DNA of 54,094 bases from Paracoccus thiocyanatus (GCF_900156255.1 NZ_FTMK01000019.1:1-54094); one strand, 5' to 3'. Positions 12,056 through 24,696 are shown, numbered from the stretch's first letter. The notes: a model not told the origin generated them from the sequence alone. Program-made: numbers and translations.

Positions 12056-12621
12056 TATCCGACCTCTTTCATAGCATTCTGGAGGGAGGCGAGCTTCGAG
12101 CGGATCGAGCTGTCGATCATCTGCGAGCCCAGTTTGACGATCATGCCGCCGATGAGGCTTTCATCGACACGCGCGTTCAGTTTCACCGTCTTGCCCGATT
12201 TCGCCGCCAGCGTATCGCCAAGCCGGGCCTTTTGTTCGTCCGTCAGCGCCTGCGCGCTGACCACGTCGGCGGTGGTTTCGCCCTTCGCCTCGGCGATGAG
12301 GTCGCGCAGCCGGGCCAGGAATTGCGGCAGGGTGAACAGCCGCCGGTTGCGGGCCATCAGCCGCAGCGTATTGGCCAGTTCGGGCGCAAGCCCCATGCGG
12401 CTGGCCAGCGCACCGACCGCCGTTTCCTGCTGCTGGCGGTCGTAAAGCGGCGACAGGGTCAGGTCGCGCAGATCCTGGCTGGCGTCATAGGCCAAGGCCA
12501 GGTCGTCGAGCTGGCCGGACAGGGCGTCGATGCCGCCCGAATCCCTGGCCAGATCGAACAGGGCCTGCGCATAACGCCCGGCGATATCAGCGGAAATCGA
12601 AGCGGAATTGGCCACGGTCAT
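12055..12621 (-). CDS. atpH: ATP synthase F1 delta subunit
   Basis: A 188-residue delta subunit (OSCP type), which ties the peripheral stalk to the top of F1. Typical segments are [13 protein letters not shown] at the N-terminus and [23 protein letters not shown] at the C-terminus. The frame is open to 12864, but ATG 12621 is preceded by GGAAGG and gives the family length. It is the first gene of the operon. Confidence 0.95.
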
Positions 12622-12739
12622 CCTTCCGGTTAGCGCAAGCTCCGCTGGCGGGCCGGCGGGCGGGCCGGTCTGTCGCGGAGCGCGGGTCAAGGGCGGGCCC
12701 AAGCATAATCCGGCTGGAACCTTCCCGAAATCTGCGGCG

Positions 12740-12768
12740 TCTCTAGCAGGTGATTTTCGCTGCCGCAA
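12740..12768 (-). promoter_or_regulatory. Possible atp operon promoter
   Basis: The 373-base gap 12622-12994 lies upstream of atpH and holds no gene. On the minus strand TTGCGG (12763-12768), 17 bases, TAGAGA (12740-12745) would start a leader of about 110 bases. The -10 match is weak. Confidence 0.3.
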
Positions 12769-12783
12769 CCGCCTTGAACACGG

Positions 12784-12805
12784 AAAAACGAGGGTTTGCG
12801 ACCCT
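12784..12805 (-). terminator. Terminator-like hairpin after the methyltransferase gene
   Basis: On the minus strand AGGGT-CGCAA-ACCCT is followed by CGTTTTT. The short stem lies just upstream of the candidate atp promoter and would separate the methyltransferase transcript from the atp operon. Confidence 0.45.
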
Positions 12806-12994
12806 TGTTGCAGGCCAGGCCGCGGCCGATTGCGCAAACACCCGGCCCGGCGCGGCCCAGCCACGCCCTTCGCGCGCGCAAGGAACGCCCGCGCGCGCGG
12901 CGATCAGCGGGGGGGATTCGTGCCTGGGTCGCCGCCGCCGTTGACGGCCCCCGCCCTTTCCCATCGGCCCCGTCCCTCGGCGCGGCCCCGCGCC

Positions 12995-13777
12995 TTAGCC
13001 CTGATCGCCGGCCGTCCTGCCCGCGCCCTGTCCGGCCGGGCGCGGCCGGGCGATGCCGCCCAGCACGTCAAGCGGGCTTGGCACGCTGACGCGCCGCGCC
13101 GGGCCGACCGGGGCCTGCACCTGCTTGCTGAACTCGGTCAGCAGCACGCCCGCGACCAGCACCTGGCTGATGCGCAGGCCGGCCTGTTCCCACATCTGCG
13201 CGCTTTTCAGCCAGAACCTGCGATCCGAGGGCGGGATGTAAAGCGCCGCCCCCGCCCGCTCGGTGACAAAGCCGGCCGCGCGGGCCTGCGCCTCTAGCTG
13301 GCCCGCCGTATAGCTGCGTCCCAGGCCGAAAGGCGTCGTGTCCGAGCGCGCCCAAAGCCCGGCCCGGTTGGGCACCATGACCAGCATCCGCCCCCCCGGC
13401 CCCAGCACGCGCCAGGCTTCCGCCATCAGCGCCGCCGGGTGGTCGGCGGTCTCCAGCGCATGCAGCAGCACCATCCGGTCGACGCTGCCGGTATCCAGCG
13501 GCCAGGCCGTCTCTTCGCACAGGACCGAGCAGTTGGGCAGGCCCGCCGGCCAGGCCATCACCCCTTGCGGCCCCGGCATCAGCGACACGACGCGCCGCGC
13601 CCGCGCCAGCCAGGGCCGCAGCAGCGGCGCCGCAAAGCCGAACCCGGCAAAGGTCATGCCCTGCGCCTGGTCGGGCGGCCACAGCGCCGTCAGCCGGTCG
13701 CGCAGCACGCGCTGCACCACCCGGCCCAGCGCGCGGGTGTAATAGAACTTCCGCAGATCGAATACGTCGTGATGCAT
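12995..13777 (-). CDS. Class I SAM-dependent methyltransferase
   Basis: A 260-residue protein with a methyltransferase type-11-like core: [13 protein letters not shown] in the place of the glycine-rich SAM loop, an acidic strand end ([15 protein letters not shown]) and [20 protein letters not shown], the typical post-SAM segment. The glycine motif is unusual (GFGFA rather than GxGxG). Substrate unknown. ATG 13777 is chosen because GGAGGCGC precedes it. It is divergent from gloB, 51 bases away, a common alphaproteobacterial pairing. The C-terminal 30 residues are Pro/Arg/Gly-rich and probably disordered. Confidence 0.75.
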   Translation of the reverse strand: MHHDVFDLRKFYYTRALGRVVQRVLRDRLTALWPPDQAQGMTFAGFGFAAPLLRPWLARARRVVSLMPGPQGVMAWPAGLPNCSVLCEETAWPLDTGSVDRMVLLHALETADHPAALMAEAWRVLGPGGRMLVMVPNRAGLWARSDTTPFGLGRSYTAGQLEAQARAAGFVTERAGAALYIPPSDRRFWLKSAQMWEQAGLRISQVLVAGVLLTEFSKQVQAPVGPARRVSVPSPLDVLGGIARPRPAGQGAGRTAGDQG

Positions 13778-13828
13778 TGCGCCTCCCGCCTGGCGGGGCC
13801 AGACTGCGGCAAAGAAAGGAATTTGCCA

Positions 13829-14575
13829 ATGCCGCTGGATCTGGTTCCCATTCGCTGCCTGACCGACAACTATGCCTGGCTTTTGCACGGCAACGGCCGG
13901 ACGGCGCTGGTCGATGCGCCCGAGGCCGCGCCCATCCTTGCGGAACTGGCGGCGCGCGGCTGGACGCTGGACCAGATCGCGCTGACCCATCACCACGCCG
14001 ACCACATCCAGGCCGTGCCCGAACTGGCGGACAGGACCGGCGCCGCGGTCATCGGCAATGCGCTTGACGCGGCGCGGCTGCCGCCCCTGGACCAGCCGGT
14101 CCGCCCCGGCGCGCATTTCGACCTTTGCGGCGAGCAGGCCCAGGCGATCGACGTGCCCGGCCATACCATCGGCCATCTGGCCTTTCACCTGCCGGGCTCG
14201 GCCATGGTCTTTACCGCCGACAGCCTGATGGCGCTTGGCTGCGGCCGGCTGTTCGAAGGCGACGCCCAGGCGATGTGGGCCAGCCTCTCGCGGCTGAACG
14301 CGCTACCGGCTGGGACGCTGGTCTGTTCGGGGCACGATTACTGCCGCGGCAACGGCGCCTTTGCCCTTTCGGTCGATCCCGGCAATGCCGCCCTGCGCCG
14401 GCGGCTGGAGGAAACCGCGGCAGGCAAGCGCCCCTGCGCCCCCTCGACCCTGGCCGATGAGCGGGCGACCAATCCGTTTCTGCGGGTCCGCGAACTGGCG
14501 GATGGCTTGGGCATGGCCGGCGCCGCCGATGCCGACGTCTTTGCCGAGCTGCGCGCCAGGAAGGATCGGTTCTGA
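13829..14575 (+). CDS. gloB: Hydroxyacylglutathione hydrolase (glyoxalase II)
   Basis: A 248-residue metallo-beta-lactamase-fold thioesterase which hydrolyses S-D-lactoylglutathione to lactate and GSH, the second step of methylglyoxal detoxification. The metal motif THHHADH is at residues 53-59, further ligands lie in DVPGHTIGH and [17 protein letters not shown], and the C-terminal glutathione-binding domain has [14 protein letters not shown]. The start is ATG 13829, which matches the family N-terminus ([18 protein letters not shown]), although the frame extends upstream. Confidence 0.93.
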   Translation: MPLDLVPIRCLTDNYAWLLHGNGRTALVDAPEAAPILAELAARGWTLDQIALTHHHADHIQAVPELADRTGAAVIGNALDAARLPPLDQPVRPGAHFDLCGEQAQAIDVPGHTIGHLAFHLPGSAMVFTADSLMALGCGRLFEGDAQAMWASLSRLNALPAGTLVCSGHDYCRGNGAFALSVDPGNAALRRRLEETAAGKRPCAPSTLADERATNPFLRVRELADGLGMAGAADADVFAELRARKDRF

Positions 14576-14794
14576 CCGCCCCGGCCAACCCGGCGGCGCG
14601 TGCCCAGGGGCGCTTGAAATCCGCCCTGGGGAACATCACATCTGCCTCAATCGCGGGGATTCCGCGGGGCTGGACGCAAATACCGCTTGAATTGCGCGCC
14701 AATCCACCAAATCTTAACTGTATCGTGACAGTCTGGTCAGGTGGACCGCTAAATCTGGCGGCCCATACCGCCAGCCGACTGACAGGAGCTTGAA

Positions 14795-17113
<2,319 letters not shown>

Positions 17114-17128
17114 TCCTTTGCTCGCAAA

Positions 17129-17155
17129 GGCGGCGCCCCTCGCGCCGCCTTTTTT
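17129..17155 (+). terminator. clpA terminator
   Basis: Perfect stem GGCGGCGC (17129-17136)/GCGCCGCC (17142-17149) followed by TTTTTT, 15 bases after the clpA stop. Confidence 0.9.
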
Positions 17156-17337
17156 CCGCTGCGGCGGTCCGCCCCGACTAGCACCCGCCCCGGCGACACA
17201 CCCTGCACCCGACCAAGGCTCCTCCCCCGCGGGCGGCACCCGGTCCCTCCATGCCAGCACGCGCAGGACGGCGATGGCAACCGCCTGCCACGGGGCACGC
17301 GCCCCGTGCCGGCCAGCCCGTCCACGGCCTTCGCCCG

Positions 17338-17391
17338 GCATTTCTTTCGTGTCCAAATATCCCGGGGGTCCGGGGGCAGCGCCCCCGGCCC
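17338..17391 (+). repeat. Intergenic repeat, copy 1 (TTTCGTGTCCAAATATCC core)
   Basis: The 301-base gap between clpA and mfd holds the clpA terminator and then a motif TTCGTGTCCAAATATCCC followed by the hairpin CCGGGGGCAGCGCCCCCGG (about 17370-17388). A 22-base stretch (17342-17363) is identical at 33218-33239, after dnaE2, in the same orientation relative to the upstream gene. No further gene is seen in the gap. Confidence 0.7.
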
Positions 17392-17414
17392 GGCCCCGCC
17401 GGCCTGGCCCGGCC

Positions 17415-20400
17415 CTAGCCTTTGGCCTTGCCCGCCTTGATCTTCGCCGCCAGGTCCTTGGCGATGGCGAAGCTGCCCTTGATGCGATCGGCCTCGCCCG
17501 GCCAGTCGCGCAGGATGACGATACGGTTATCCGTCACCTTGGCCTGGCCGCGCTGCTCGTGGATGAACTCGACCAGCCCGGCCGGGTTCGGGAACTTGTC
17601 GCCGTGGAACTGGATGGTTGCACCCTTGGGTCCGGCGTCCAGCTTGGCGATATTGGCGCGCTTGGCCATGGCCTTGATGCGGATGACCAGCAAAAGCGTG
17701 TTCACCTCGCGCGGCAGGGGCCCGAACCGGTCGATCAGCTCGGCGGCAAAGCCTTCAAGATCGACCTTGCTGGTCAACTCGGCCAGGCGGCGGTAAAGCC
17801 CCAGCCGCACGTCCAGGTCCGGCACATAGCTTTCCGGGATCGTCACCGGCACGCCCAGGTTCAGCTGCGGCGCCCATTCGTCCTCGGGCGTGCCCTCGAT
17901 CTCGCCGGATTTCAGCTTGGCGATCGTCTCCTCCAGCATCTGCTGGTAAAGCTCGAAGCCAACCTCCTTGATATGGCCCGACTGCTCCTCGCCCAGCAGG
18001 TTGCCCGCACCCCGCAGGTCCAGGTCCTGCGAGGCCAGGTTGAAGCCGGCGCCGAGGCTGTCCAGCGTGCCCAGGAACTTCAGCCGCCGCAGCGCCTGCG
18101 GGGTCAAGGGCACCCGCGGCTTGGTGGTCAGATAGCAATAGGCGCGGATCTTGGACCGCCCGACCCGGCCGCGGATCTGGTAAAGCTGCGCCAGGCCGAA
18201 CATGTCGGCGCGCCAAACCACCATGGTATTGGCGGTCGGGATATCCAGCCCCGATTCGACGATGCTGGTCGCCAGCAGGACATCGGCGCCGCGGTCGTAA
18301 AAGGCGTTCATTCGCTGGTCCAGGTCGCCCGCCGCCAATTGGCCATGGGCGACGATGGTGCTGACTTCGGGCACATGCTCGCGCAGCCATTCCTCGACCT
18401 CGGGCAGGTCCGACAGGCGGGGGACGACGAAGAAGCTCTGCCCGCCGCGATATTTCTCGCGCAGCAGCGCCTCGCGGATGGTGACGCTGTCGAACTCGGA
18501 CACATAGGTGCGGATCGCCAGCCGGTCCACCGGCGGGGTGCCGATGATCGACAGGTCCCGCACGCCCGTCAGCGACAGTTGCAAGGTGCGCGGGATCGGC
18601 GTCGCGGTCAGGGTCAGCACGTGGATATCGCTGCGCAACTCCTTCAGCCGCTCCTTGTGGGCGACGCCGAAATGCTGTTCCTCGTCCACGATCAGCAGGC
18701 CCAGGTTCTTGAAGCGGACCTGCTTGGCCAGCACCGCATGGGTGCCGACGACGATGTCCACCGTCCCCTCGGCCAGGCCCTTGCGGGTCTCGGTCGCGTC
18801 CCTGGCCGAGACGAAGCGCGACAGCGGCCGCACGTTGATCGCGGTGCCGCGGAACCGCTCGGCAAAGGTGCGGAAATGCTGGCGCGCCAGCAGCGTGGTC
18901 GGCGCCACCACCGCGACCTGCCGGCCTTGGCTCGCGGCGATGAAGGCCGCGCGCATGGCGACCTCGGTCTTGCCGAAGCCCACGTCGCCCACGACCAGCC
19001 GGTCCATGGGCCGGCCGGCGGCCAGATCCTCGGCCACGTCGGCGATGGCGGCGGCCTGGTCCTCGGTCTCGGCATAGGGGAAACGGGCGGCAAAGCTTTC
19101 GGTCTCGTGATGCTCGGGCTCCAGCACCGGGGCGGGGCGCAGCAGCCGTTCGGCCGCGACGCGCATCAGCCGGTCGGCGATCAGCTTGATGCGTTCCTTG
19201 AGGCGCGCTTTCCGCGCCTGCCAGGCGCCGCCGCCCAGCTTGTCCAGCAACCCCTGCTCGTGCCCGTAGCGACTGAGCAGTTCGATGTTTTCCACCGGCA
19301 GGAAAAGCCGGTCGCCGCCGGCATATTCCAGCGCCACGCAATCATGCGGCACGCCAAGCGCCTTGACGGTTTCCAAGCCCGTATAGCGGCCGATGCCGTG
19401 TTCGACATGCACCACAAGGTCGCCGGGGCTTAGCGTCGTGGTGTCGCGCAGGAAATTCTCGGCCTTGCGGCGGCGCTTGGCGCCCCGGATCAGCCGGTCG
19501 CCCAGCACGTCCTGTTCCGAGATCACCGCCAGCGCCCCGGTGGCCGACCCGTCCGAGGTGAAGCCTTCCTCCAGCGGCCAGACCGCCAGACCCAGCGCGC
19601 CGGGCTGGTCGGGCAGCTCGCGCAGATCGGCGATGGGCTTGGCGCCCTTGATCCCTTCGTCCGCGATCAGCCCGGCCAGCCGTTCGCGCGCCCCGTCCGA
19701 GAAGCTGGCGATCACCACGCGGCGCGAAGCTTGAAGATTTCGAATATGATCAGAGAGTGATTTGAAAAGATTTCCCTTTTCGGCCTGCCGCTCGGGGGCG
19801 AAATTGCGCCCGACGCGGCCCCCGGCATCCAGCACCCCCGGACCGGGCGGCTGCGGCAGCACCGACAGGCGCAGCAGCCGATGCGCCGCCAGCCAGCGCG
19901 CCCATTCCGCCTCATCCGGGAACATCGCTGCGGGGGGAACCGGGCGATAGACCGTGTCGGTGCCCCCCTTGCGGGCCAGCGCCTCGCGCCGGGCCGCGAA
20001 CTGCTCGGCAATGGTGTGCCAGCGCGCGTCGCGGACCTGGTCCAGGTGGTCATCCGCGACGACCGAGGCGCCGGGCAGATAGTCGAACAGGCTTTCCAGC
20101 CGGTCGTGGAACCAGGGCAGCCAATGTTCCATCCCCGCCATCTTGCGGCCGGCGCTGATGCCTTCGTAAAGCGGATCATTGGCGGCGGCACCATATTCGG
20201 CGCGATAGTTCTGGCGAAAGCGGGTGATGGCGGCTTCGTCCAGGATCACCTCGGACATGGGCGCAAGCTCGATCCGGTCGAGCTTTTCGACGGAACGCTG
20301 TGTTTCTGCATCGAATCTGCGCGCGCCATCCAGAACGTCGCCAAACATGTCCAGCCGGATCGGCCCGGATTCGCCGGGCGGGAAGATGTCGATGATGCCG

Positions 20401-20879
20401 CCCCGGACGGCGAAATCGCCGGGCTCGGTCACGGTAGGGGCCTGCGAAAAGCCCATCCTGGCCAGGAATGCGCGCAAGGCGCCCTCGTCCATGCGATCGC
20501 CCACGGCGGCGGAAAACCCCGCGTCGCGCAGCACGTCGCGCGCCGGCAGGCGCTGCATGGCGGCCGAAAGCGTGGTCAGCACCACGAAGGGTCCCTTCAG
20601 CGCACCATGCGCCAGCGCCGCCAGCATTGCCATGCGCGCGGCCATCACGCCTGGCGCGGGCGAGACGCGGTCATAGGGCGTGGTGTCCCAGGCCGGAAAC
20701 TCCAGCACCACGGCAGCGGGGGCAAAGAACCCCAGCGCCGCCCGCATCGCGGCCATGCGCCGGTCGTCGCGGGCGATGTGGATGACGGGCTGGCCGCGGG
20801 ACAGTTCGCGCGCGACCAGCGCGGCGTCCATGCCTTCGGGGGCGCCGGAAAGGATCAGGTGTTCGGGATGCGCTGCCAT
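17415..20879 (-). CDS. mfd: Transcription-repair coupling factor Mfd
   Basis: An 1154-residue translocase that removes RNA polymerase stalled at DNA lesions and recruits UvrA. The N-terminal UvrB-like part (about 1-400) is followed by the CarD-like RNA-polymerase-interacting domain (LSPGDLVVHVEHGIGRYTGLE, about residue 480), the SF2 helicase motor with Walker A GDVGFGKTEVAMRA (about residue 630) and the DEEQHFG box (about residue 730), TATPIPRTL, and the TRG/C-terminal domain. Length matches the family. It is convergent with clpA. No LexA box is visible upstream. Confidence 0.96.
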   Translation of the reverse strand: MAAHPEHLILSGAPEGMDAALVARELSRGQPVIHIARDDRRMAAMRAALGFFAPAAVVLEFPAWDTTPYDRVSPAPGVMAARMAMLAALAHGALKGPFVVLTTLSAAMQRLPARDVLRDAGFSAAVGDRMDEGALRAFLARMGFSQAPTVTEPGDFAVRGGIIDIFPPGESGPIRLDMFGDVLDGARRFDAETQRSVEKLDRIELAPMSEVILDEAAITRFRQNYRAEYGAAANDPLYEGISAGRKMAGMEHWLPWFHDRLESLFDYLPGASVVADDHLDQVRDARWHTIAEQFAARREALARKGGTDTVYRPVPPAAMFPDEAEWARWLAAHRLLRLSVLPQPPGPGVLDAGGRVGRNFAPERQAEKGNLFKSLSDHIRNLQASRRVVIASFSDGARERLAGLIADEGIKGAKPIADLRELPDQPGALGLAVWPLEEGFTSDGSATGALAVISEQDVLGDRLIRGAKRRRKAENFLRDTTTLSPGDLVVHVEHGIGRYTGLETVKALGVPHDCVALEYAGGDRLFLPVENIELLSRYGHEQGLLDKLGGGAWQARKARLKERIKLIADRLMRVAAERLLRPAPVLEPEHHETESFAARFPYAETEDQAAAIADVAEDLAAGRPMDRLVVGDVGFGKTEVAMRAAFIAASQGRQVAVVAPTTLLARQHFRTFAERFRGTAINVRPLSRFVSARDATETRKGLAEGTVDIVVGTHAVLAKQVRFKNLGLLIVDEEQHFGVAHKERLKELRSDIHVLTLTATPIPRTLQLSLTGVRDLSIIGTPPVDRLAIRTYVSEFDSVTIREALLREKYRGGQSFFVVPRLSDLPEVEEWLREHVPEVSTIVAHGQLAAGDLDQRMNAFYDRGADVLLATSIVESGLDIPTANTMVVWRADMFGLAQLYQIRGRVGRSKIRAYCYLTTKPRVPLTPQALRRLKFLGTLDSLGAGFNLASQDLDLRGAGNLLGEEQSGHIKEVGFELYQQMLEETIAKLKSGEIEGTPEDEWAPQLNLGVPVTIPESYVPDLDVRLGLYRRLAELTSKVDLEGFAAELIDRFGPLPREVNTLLLVIRIKAMAKRANIAKLDAGPKGATIQFHGDKFPNPAGLVEFIHEQRGQAKVTDNRIVILRDWPGEADRIKGSFAIAKDLAAKIKAGKAKG

Positions 20880-20921
20880 GCGCCCCGAGGTAAAGCCGGC
20901 ACCGGCGAAGTCAAGGCCCGC

Positions 20922-21488
20922 TCAATAGCCAAAGGGATGCAGGATCATCCAGACCGCCCCATAGGCGGCCGTCAGCGCCACGGCCAGGATCGACAGGGCC
21001 ATCCCCGCCAGCCGATGACGGCGCATCAGCCGCGCCGCCTGGGCCGCGGCCAGGTTGGCGGGCATGTCGCGCCCGGCCTGGGCCAGCAGCGGGCGCAGCC
21101 GCCCGGCCAGCCGCAAGTCCAGTGCGAAAAGCAGCACGAAGGGCGCCACCAGCAGCACCAGCGCCTGCGCCATTTCCAGCCGGTAGGCAAAGCCCAGCAC
21201 CGCCAGCACCGTCAGCAGGAACGAGCCCAGCCCCAGCAGAAGCGCGCCTTCGCGCCGCTCCATGCGCCAGCGCGGCAGGGTCAGCGACAGCCAGTCAAGC
21301 AGCATCAGCGCCGCCGGATCGCCGTCGGGCTCCGGCTCGACGAAGACCGCGCCGGCGATCACGTCGGCGGGCACGCCCAGGATGCGCCGCCCGGCCATGG
21401 TCCAGGCCGCCGTCACGATCACCCAAAACCAGATCGAGCCGAATGACCGGCTGTCCAGCAGGGCAAGGATTGGCTCGGTTGCGGGCAC
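20922..21488 (-). CDS. Conserved integral membrane protein
   Basis: A 188-residue protein with about four hydrophobic segments (near IWFWVIVTAAWTMAG, LLGLGSFLLTVLAVLGFAY, ALVLLVAPFVLLFAL and LAGMALSILAVALTAAYGAVW). Its start (LALLDSRSFGSIWFW, then RRILGVPADVI) resembles a Rhodobacterales family that databases label 'component of SufBCD complex', but I see no direct support for a role in iron-sulfur assembly. GTG 21488 is chosen as start because AAGGAG lies 5 bases upstream. It lies 42 bases from the mfd start on the same strand. Confidence 0.65.
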   Translation of the reverse strand: MPATEPILALLDSRSFGSIWFWVIVTAAWTMAGRRILGVPADVIAGAVFVEPEPDGDPAALMLLDWLSLTLPRWRMERREGALLLGLGSFLLTVLAVLGFAYRLEMAQALVLLVAPFVLLFALDLRLAGRLRPLLAQAGRDMPANLAAAQAARLMRRHRLAGMALSILAVALTAAYGAVWMILHPFGY

Positions 21489-21641
21489 GTCTTCTCCTTG
21501 CGGCAATGGCGCGGGTCGCAAACTAACCGCGCCGGGTGCAAAGGAAAACCTTGATTTTCAGGGATGGGCGTCGGGGGTTGCGCGGGCGGGGGCTTGGGTG
21601 CAGGTTCGGGCCAGACCCTTTGCAAGCCACAGGCCCCGCCC

Positions 21642-22640
21642 ATGTCCCCGACCCCGATCACCGCCCCCTTCCCCGCCAGCCGCCTGCGCCGGCTGCGCCG
21701 CACGCCGGCGCTGCGCGCCATGGTGACGGAAACCACCCTGACCCCCGCCAACCTGATCTGGCCGATCTTCGTGACCGAGATCGCCGGCGGCGAGGGCGAG
21801 ATCCCTTCGATGCCCGGCGTCGAGCGGCTGACGCTGGAGGGCGCCAAGCGCGCGGCGGAAACCGCGATGCGGCTGGGCATCCCGGCGATCTGCATCTTCC
21901 CGCATTCCGACCCGGACCTGAAAACCGAAAACTGCGAGCGCGCCTGGGACCCCGACAATATCGGCAACCGCGCCATCCGCGCCATCAAGCAGGTCGCGCC
22001 GGAACTGGCGGTGATGACCGACATCGCGCTGGACCCCTATAACGCCAACGGCCATGACGGGCTGGTGCGCGACGGTGTGATCCTGAACGACGAAACGGTC
22101 GAGGCGCTTGGCCGCATGGCGCTGGTCCAGGCCCAGGCGGGGGCGGACATCCTGGGCCCCTCGGACATGATGGACGGGCGCATCGGCGCTTTGCGCGGGT
22201 TGCTTGAGGATAACGGCCACAAGGACGTGGCGATCCTGTCCTATGCGGCGAAATTCGCCAGCGGCTTCTATGGGCCGTTCCGCGACGCGGTCGGCGCTTC
22301 GGGTCGGCTGGTGGGCGACAAGAAGACCTATCAGGTGAACCCGGCCAACCGCGAAGAGGCGATGCGCTGCGTCGCCCGCGACCTGGCCGAGGGCGCCGAC
22401 ATGGTGATGGTCAAGCCGGGAATGCCCTATCTGGACATCTGCCGCATGGTCCGCGACCAGTTCGCCGCCCCGACCTTTGCCTATCAGGTCAGCGGCGAAT
22501 ATGCGATGATCGAGGGCGCGATCCGCAACGGCTGGCTGTCGCCCGAGGTGGTGGTGGAAAGCCTGCTGGCATTCCGCCGCGCCGGATGCGACGGCATCCT
22601 GACCTATTACGCGCCCCAGGTCGCCGAAAGACTGGCATGA
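21642..22640 (+). CDS. hemB: Delta-aminolevulinic acid dehydratase (porphobilinogen synthase)
   Basis: A 332-residue PBGS which condenses two 5-aminolevulinate molecules to porphobilinogen in haem and tetrapyrrole synthesis. The active-site lysines lie in SYAAKFASGFYGPF (Lys about 204) and VMVKPGMPYLD (Lys about 258). The usual zinc cysteine triad is absent: the segment reads DIALDPYNANGHDG where zinc enzymes have three cysteines, so this is the Mg- or metal-independent type known from Rhodobacter. ATG 21642 gives the family start; no strong ribosome site precedes it, unlike most genes here. Confidence 0.95.
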   Translation: MSPTPITAPFPASRLRRLRRTPALRAMVTETTLTPANLIWPIFVTEIAGGEGEIPSMPGVERLTLEGAKRAAETAMRLGIPAICIFPHSDPDLKTENCERAWDPDNIGNRAIRAIKQVAPELAVMTDIALDPYNANGHDGLVRDGVILNDETVEALGRMALVQAQAGADILGPSDMMDGRIGALRGLLEDNGHKDVAILSYAAKFASGFYGPFRDAVGASGRLVGDKKTYQVNPANREEAMRCVARDLAEGADMVMVKPGMPYLDICRMVRDQFAAPTFAYQVSGEYAMIEGAIRNGWLSPEVVVESLLAFRRAGCDGILTYYAPQVAERLA

Positions 22641-22710
22641 GCCGGCCGGGTCCTTTATCATCGCGGCCCAGACAGGCGGGGCAACCGCCGATGATGGAAC
22701 GAGGGCGAAG

Positions 22711-23283
22711 ATGATGGATTCCAAGGGGATGAGCCGGCGGCTGGTGCTGCTGGGCGGCGCGGCGCTGGGGCTTGCGGGTTGTTCGAACGCGGTGGGCCAG
22801 GACGCGCCGTCGCGGCTGGACGCGCGGGTCGATGCGACGCGGGACTACCTGCTGCGCAGCTATCCCGATGTCGCGCCCATGGTGCAGGGGGCCAAGGGCG
22901 TGCTCTACATGCCGCTGATGACCGAAGCCGGCTTCGGCGTCGGCGGCGCCTATGGCCAGGGCGCGCTGCGCATCAACGACGTGACGGTGGATTACTATTC
23001 GGCGGCCCAGGCCAGCGTCGGGTTCCAGATCGGCGCGCAGCAATATGCGCATGTGCTGATCTTCCAGACCGATGCGGCGCTGGCCGATTTCCGCCGCGCG
23101 CCCGGCTGGGTGGCCGAGGCCGGGGCCTATTACGCGCTGCCCGCGGGCGGCGTCTCGATGGGCACCGACACCATCACCGCCCAGCAGCCGGTGGTGGCCA
23201 TGGTCTTTGGCCAGTCGGGGTTGATGGCCGGCGCCTCGATCGCCGGGACGAAATACTCGCGCATCATCCCTTCGACCTTCTAG
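22711..23283 (+). CDS. SYLF/YSC84-domain lipoprotein
   Basis: A 190-residue exported protein with a short signal (SRRLVLLGGAALGLAGCS) whose LAGC is a lipobox, so it is probably a periplasm-facing lipoprotein. The body is a SYLF (Ysc84) domain: AKGVLYMPLMTEAGFGVGGAYGQGAL, then YYSAAQASVGFQIGAQQYAHVLIFQTDAAL and TKYSRIIPSTF at the terminus. SYLF domains bind phosphoinositides in eukaryotes; the bacterial role is unknown. It lies 70 bases after hemB and may be transcribed from its own promoter. Confidence 0.75.
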   Translation: MMDSKGMSRRLVLLGGAALGLAGCSNAVGQDAPSRLDARVDATRDYLLRSYPDVAPMVQGAKGVLYMPLMTEAGFGVGGAYGQGALRINDVTVDYYSAAQASVGFQIGAQQYAHVLIFQTDAALADFRRAPGWVAEAGAYYALPAGGVSMGTDTITAQQPVVAMVFGQSGLMAGASIAGTKYSRIIPSTF

Positions 23284-23327
23284 CTGCGGGCGCGGACGCC
23301 GGGGCATCCCCGGCCCCGCCGCCGGGC

Positions 23328-23975
23328 CTAGCTGCCGTGGACGATTCGCACATAGTTGCGCGTCTCGCGATAGGGGGGGACGCCCTGATATTTCGCGACC
23401 GCCGCCGGCCCGGCGTTATAGGCGGCCAGCGCCAGCCGCCAATTGCCGAAGGTGTTGTACATCATGCGCAGATAGCGCGCGCCGCCTTCCAGGTTCTGGA
23501 TCGGGTCGTTGGGATCGACGCCCAGCTTGGCGGCCGTGCCCGGCATAAGCTGCGCCAGCCCCCGTGCCCCCTTGTGCGAACGCGCCGAGGGGTTCCAGCC
23601 CGATTCCTGCTGCACAAGGCGCAGGAACAGGTCCTCGGGGACGCCGTGCTTGCGGGCCATGGCGCGGGCATGGGGCAGGTATTGGCTGCGCTGGTTGCCA
23701 CGATAGGCGGGAATCGCGCCGCCCAGGTCCAGGTCGACCACGCTTTTGGTCGAGGTGCCGCCAGGGCGCAGCCGGGCCGATTGCTGGTATTGCCCGGCCA
23801 GGCGGCTGTCCATCAGCCGGGTCTGGCGTTCGAATTGCGCCTGGCGCGTCTTGCCGCTTTTGACCTGAAGCCGCAGCCCCTCGGCCGCCGCCGGCGCGGT
23901 CAGCGCCGCCGAAACGGCCAAGGCCGTCACGGCCCGGCCAAGCCGGCGCAGCATCGCCCGATCACGTGAAAGCAT
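23328..23975 (-). CDS. Lytic transglycosylase (SLT domain)
   Basis: A 215-residue periplasmic peptidoglycan-cleaving enzyme. After a signal peptide ([17 protein letters not shown]) and a linker, the SLT/lysozyme-like domain has the catalytic Glu in [10 protein letters not shown], then [27 protein letters not shown] and [18 protein letters not shown]. It would cleave between MurNAc and GlcNAc to form anhydro-muropeptides. The frame extends far upstream, but ATG 23975 has GAGGGA 6 bases away. It is convergent with the SYLF gene and divergent from ssb. Confidence 0.88.
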   Translation of the reverse strand: MLSRDRAMLRRLGRAVTALAVSAALTAPAAAEGLRLQVKSGKTRQAQFERQTRLMDSRLAGQYQQSARLRPGGTSTKSVVDLDLGGAIPAYRGNQRSQYLPHARAMARKHGVPEDLFLRLVQQESGWNPSARSHKGARGLAQLMPGTAAKLGVDPNDPIQNLEGGARYLRMMYNTFGNWRLALAAYNAGPAAVAKYQGVPPYRETRNYVRIVHGS

Positions 23976-24184
23976 CGCTGGTCCCTCATGCATCTCGTCG
24001 ATCTTTTTGGCGACACTATAGCGCAAAGCCCGACCCGCGCCGCAAGAGGATTTCGGCCCGCGCCCCGCGCGCCGGCCATAGGCGAAGTTCCGCCGGGCCG
24101 GGCCCGTTCCGCATTCCGCTTGCCCCCTTGGTGCAGGACGCGCTAAACCCCCGCAAGACGCATTCTGGCAAAAAGGAACGCAGC

Positions 24185-24691
24185 ATGGCAGGCAGCGTGA
24201 ACAAGGTGATCCTGGTCGGCAACCTGGGCCAAGACCCCGAAGTCCGCACCTTTCCCAGCGGCGGCAAGGTCGCCAACCTGCGCATCGCCACCTCTGAATC
24301 CTGGAAGGACCGCAATACCGGCGAGCGCAAGGAGCGCACCGAATGGCACTCGGTCGCGATCTATTCCGAGCCGCTGGTCCGCGTGGCCGAGCAATATCTG
24401 AAAAAAGGCTCCAAGGTCTATGTCGAAGGCCAGTTGGAGACCCGCAAATGGCAGGATCAAAGCGGCAATGACCGCTACACGACCGAAGTCGCGCTGCGCC
24501 CCTTTCGCAGCGAATTGCACATGCTGGACGGCCGCGGCGGCGCGGGCGGCGGCGGCGGCCGGGACGACAGCTATGGCGGCGGCGGCTATGGCGGCGGCAG
24601 TTCGTCGGGCGGCGGCTATGGCTCGGGCGGCGGACAGTCGCAAAGCCAAAGCCAGAACCGGCCCGATTTCGACGACGACATCCCGTTCTGA
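24185..24691 (+). CDS. ssb: Single-stranded DNA-binding protein
   Basis: A 168-residue SSB: an OB fold ([58 protein letters not shown]), a Gly/Ser/Tyr/Gln-rich linker (about 118-158) and the acidic protein-docking tail DFDDDIPF. It coats ssDNA in replication and repair. AAGGAACGC precedes ATG 24185. A GTTC is present upstream near 24107, but the second GTTC is missing, so no LexA box is called. Confidence 0.96.
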   Translation: MAGSVNKVILVGNLGQDPEVRTFPSGGKVANLRIATSESWKDRNTGERKERTEWHSVAIYSEPLVRVAEQYLKKGSKVYVEGQLETRKWQDQSGNDRYTTEVALRPFRSELHMLDGRGGAGGGGGRDDSYGGGGYGGGSSSGGGYGSGGGQSQSQSQNRPDFDDDIPF

Positions 24692-24696
24692 TCCCG

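Noticed and set aside
14686..14716. Heat-shock (RpoH) promoter upstream of clpA
   Set aside because: CTTGAA is present, but no convincing -10 lies at the right distance.
24100..24130. LexA box upstream of ssb
   Set aside because: Only one GTTC half-site exists; the position of the second reads CGCT.
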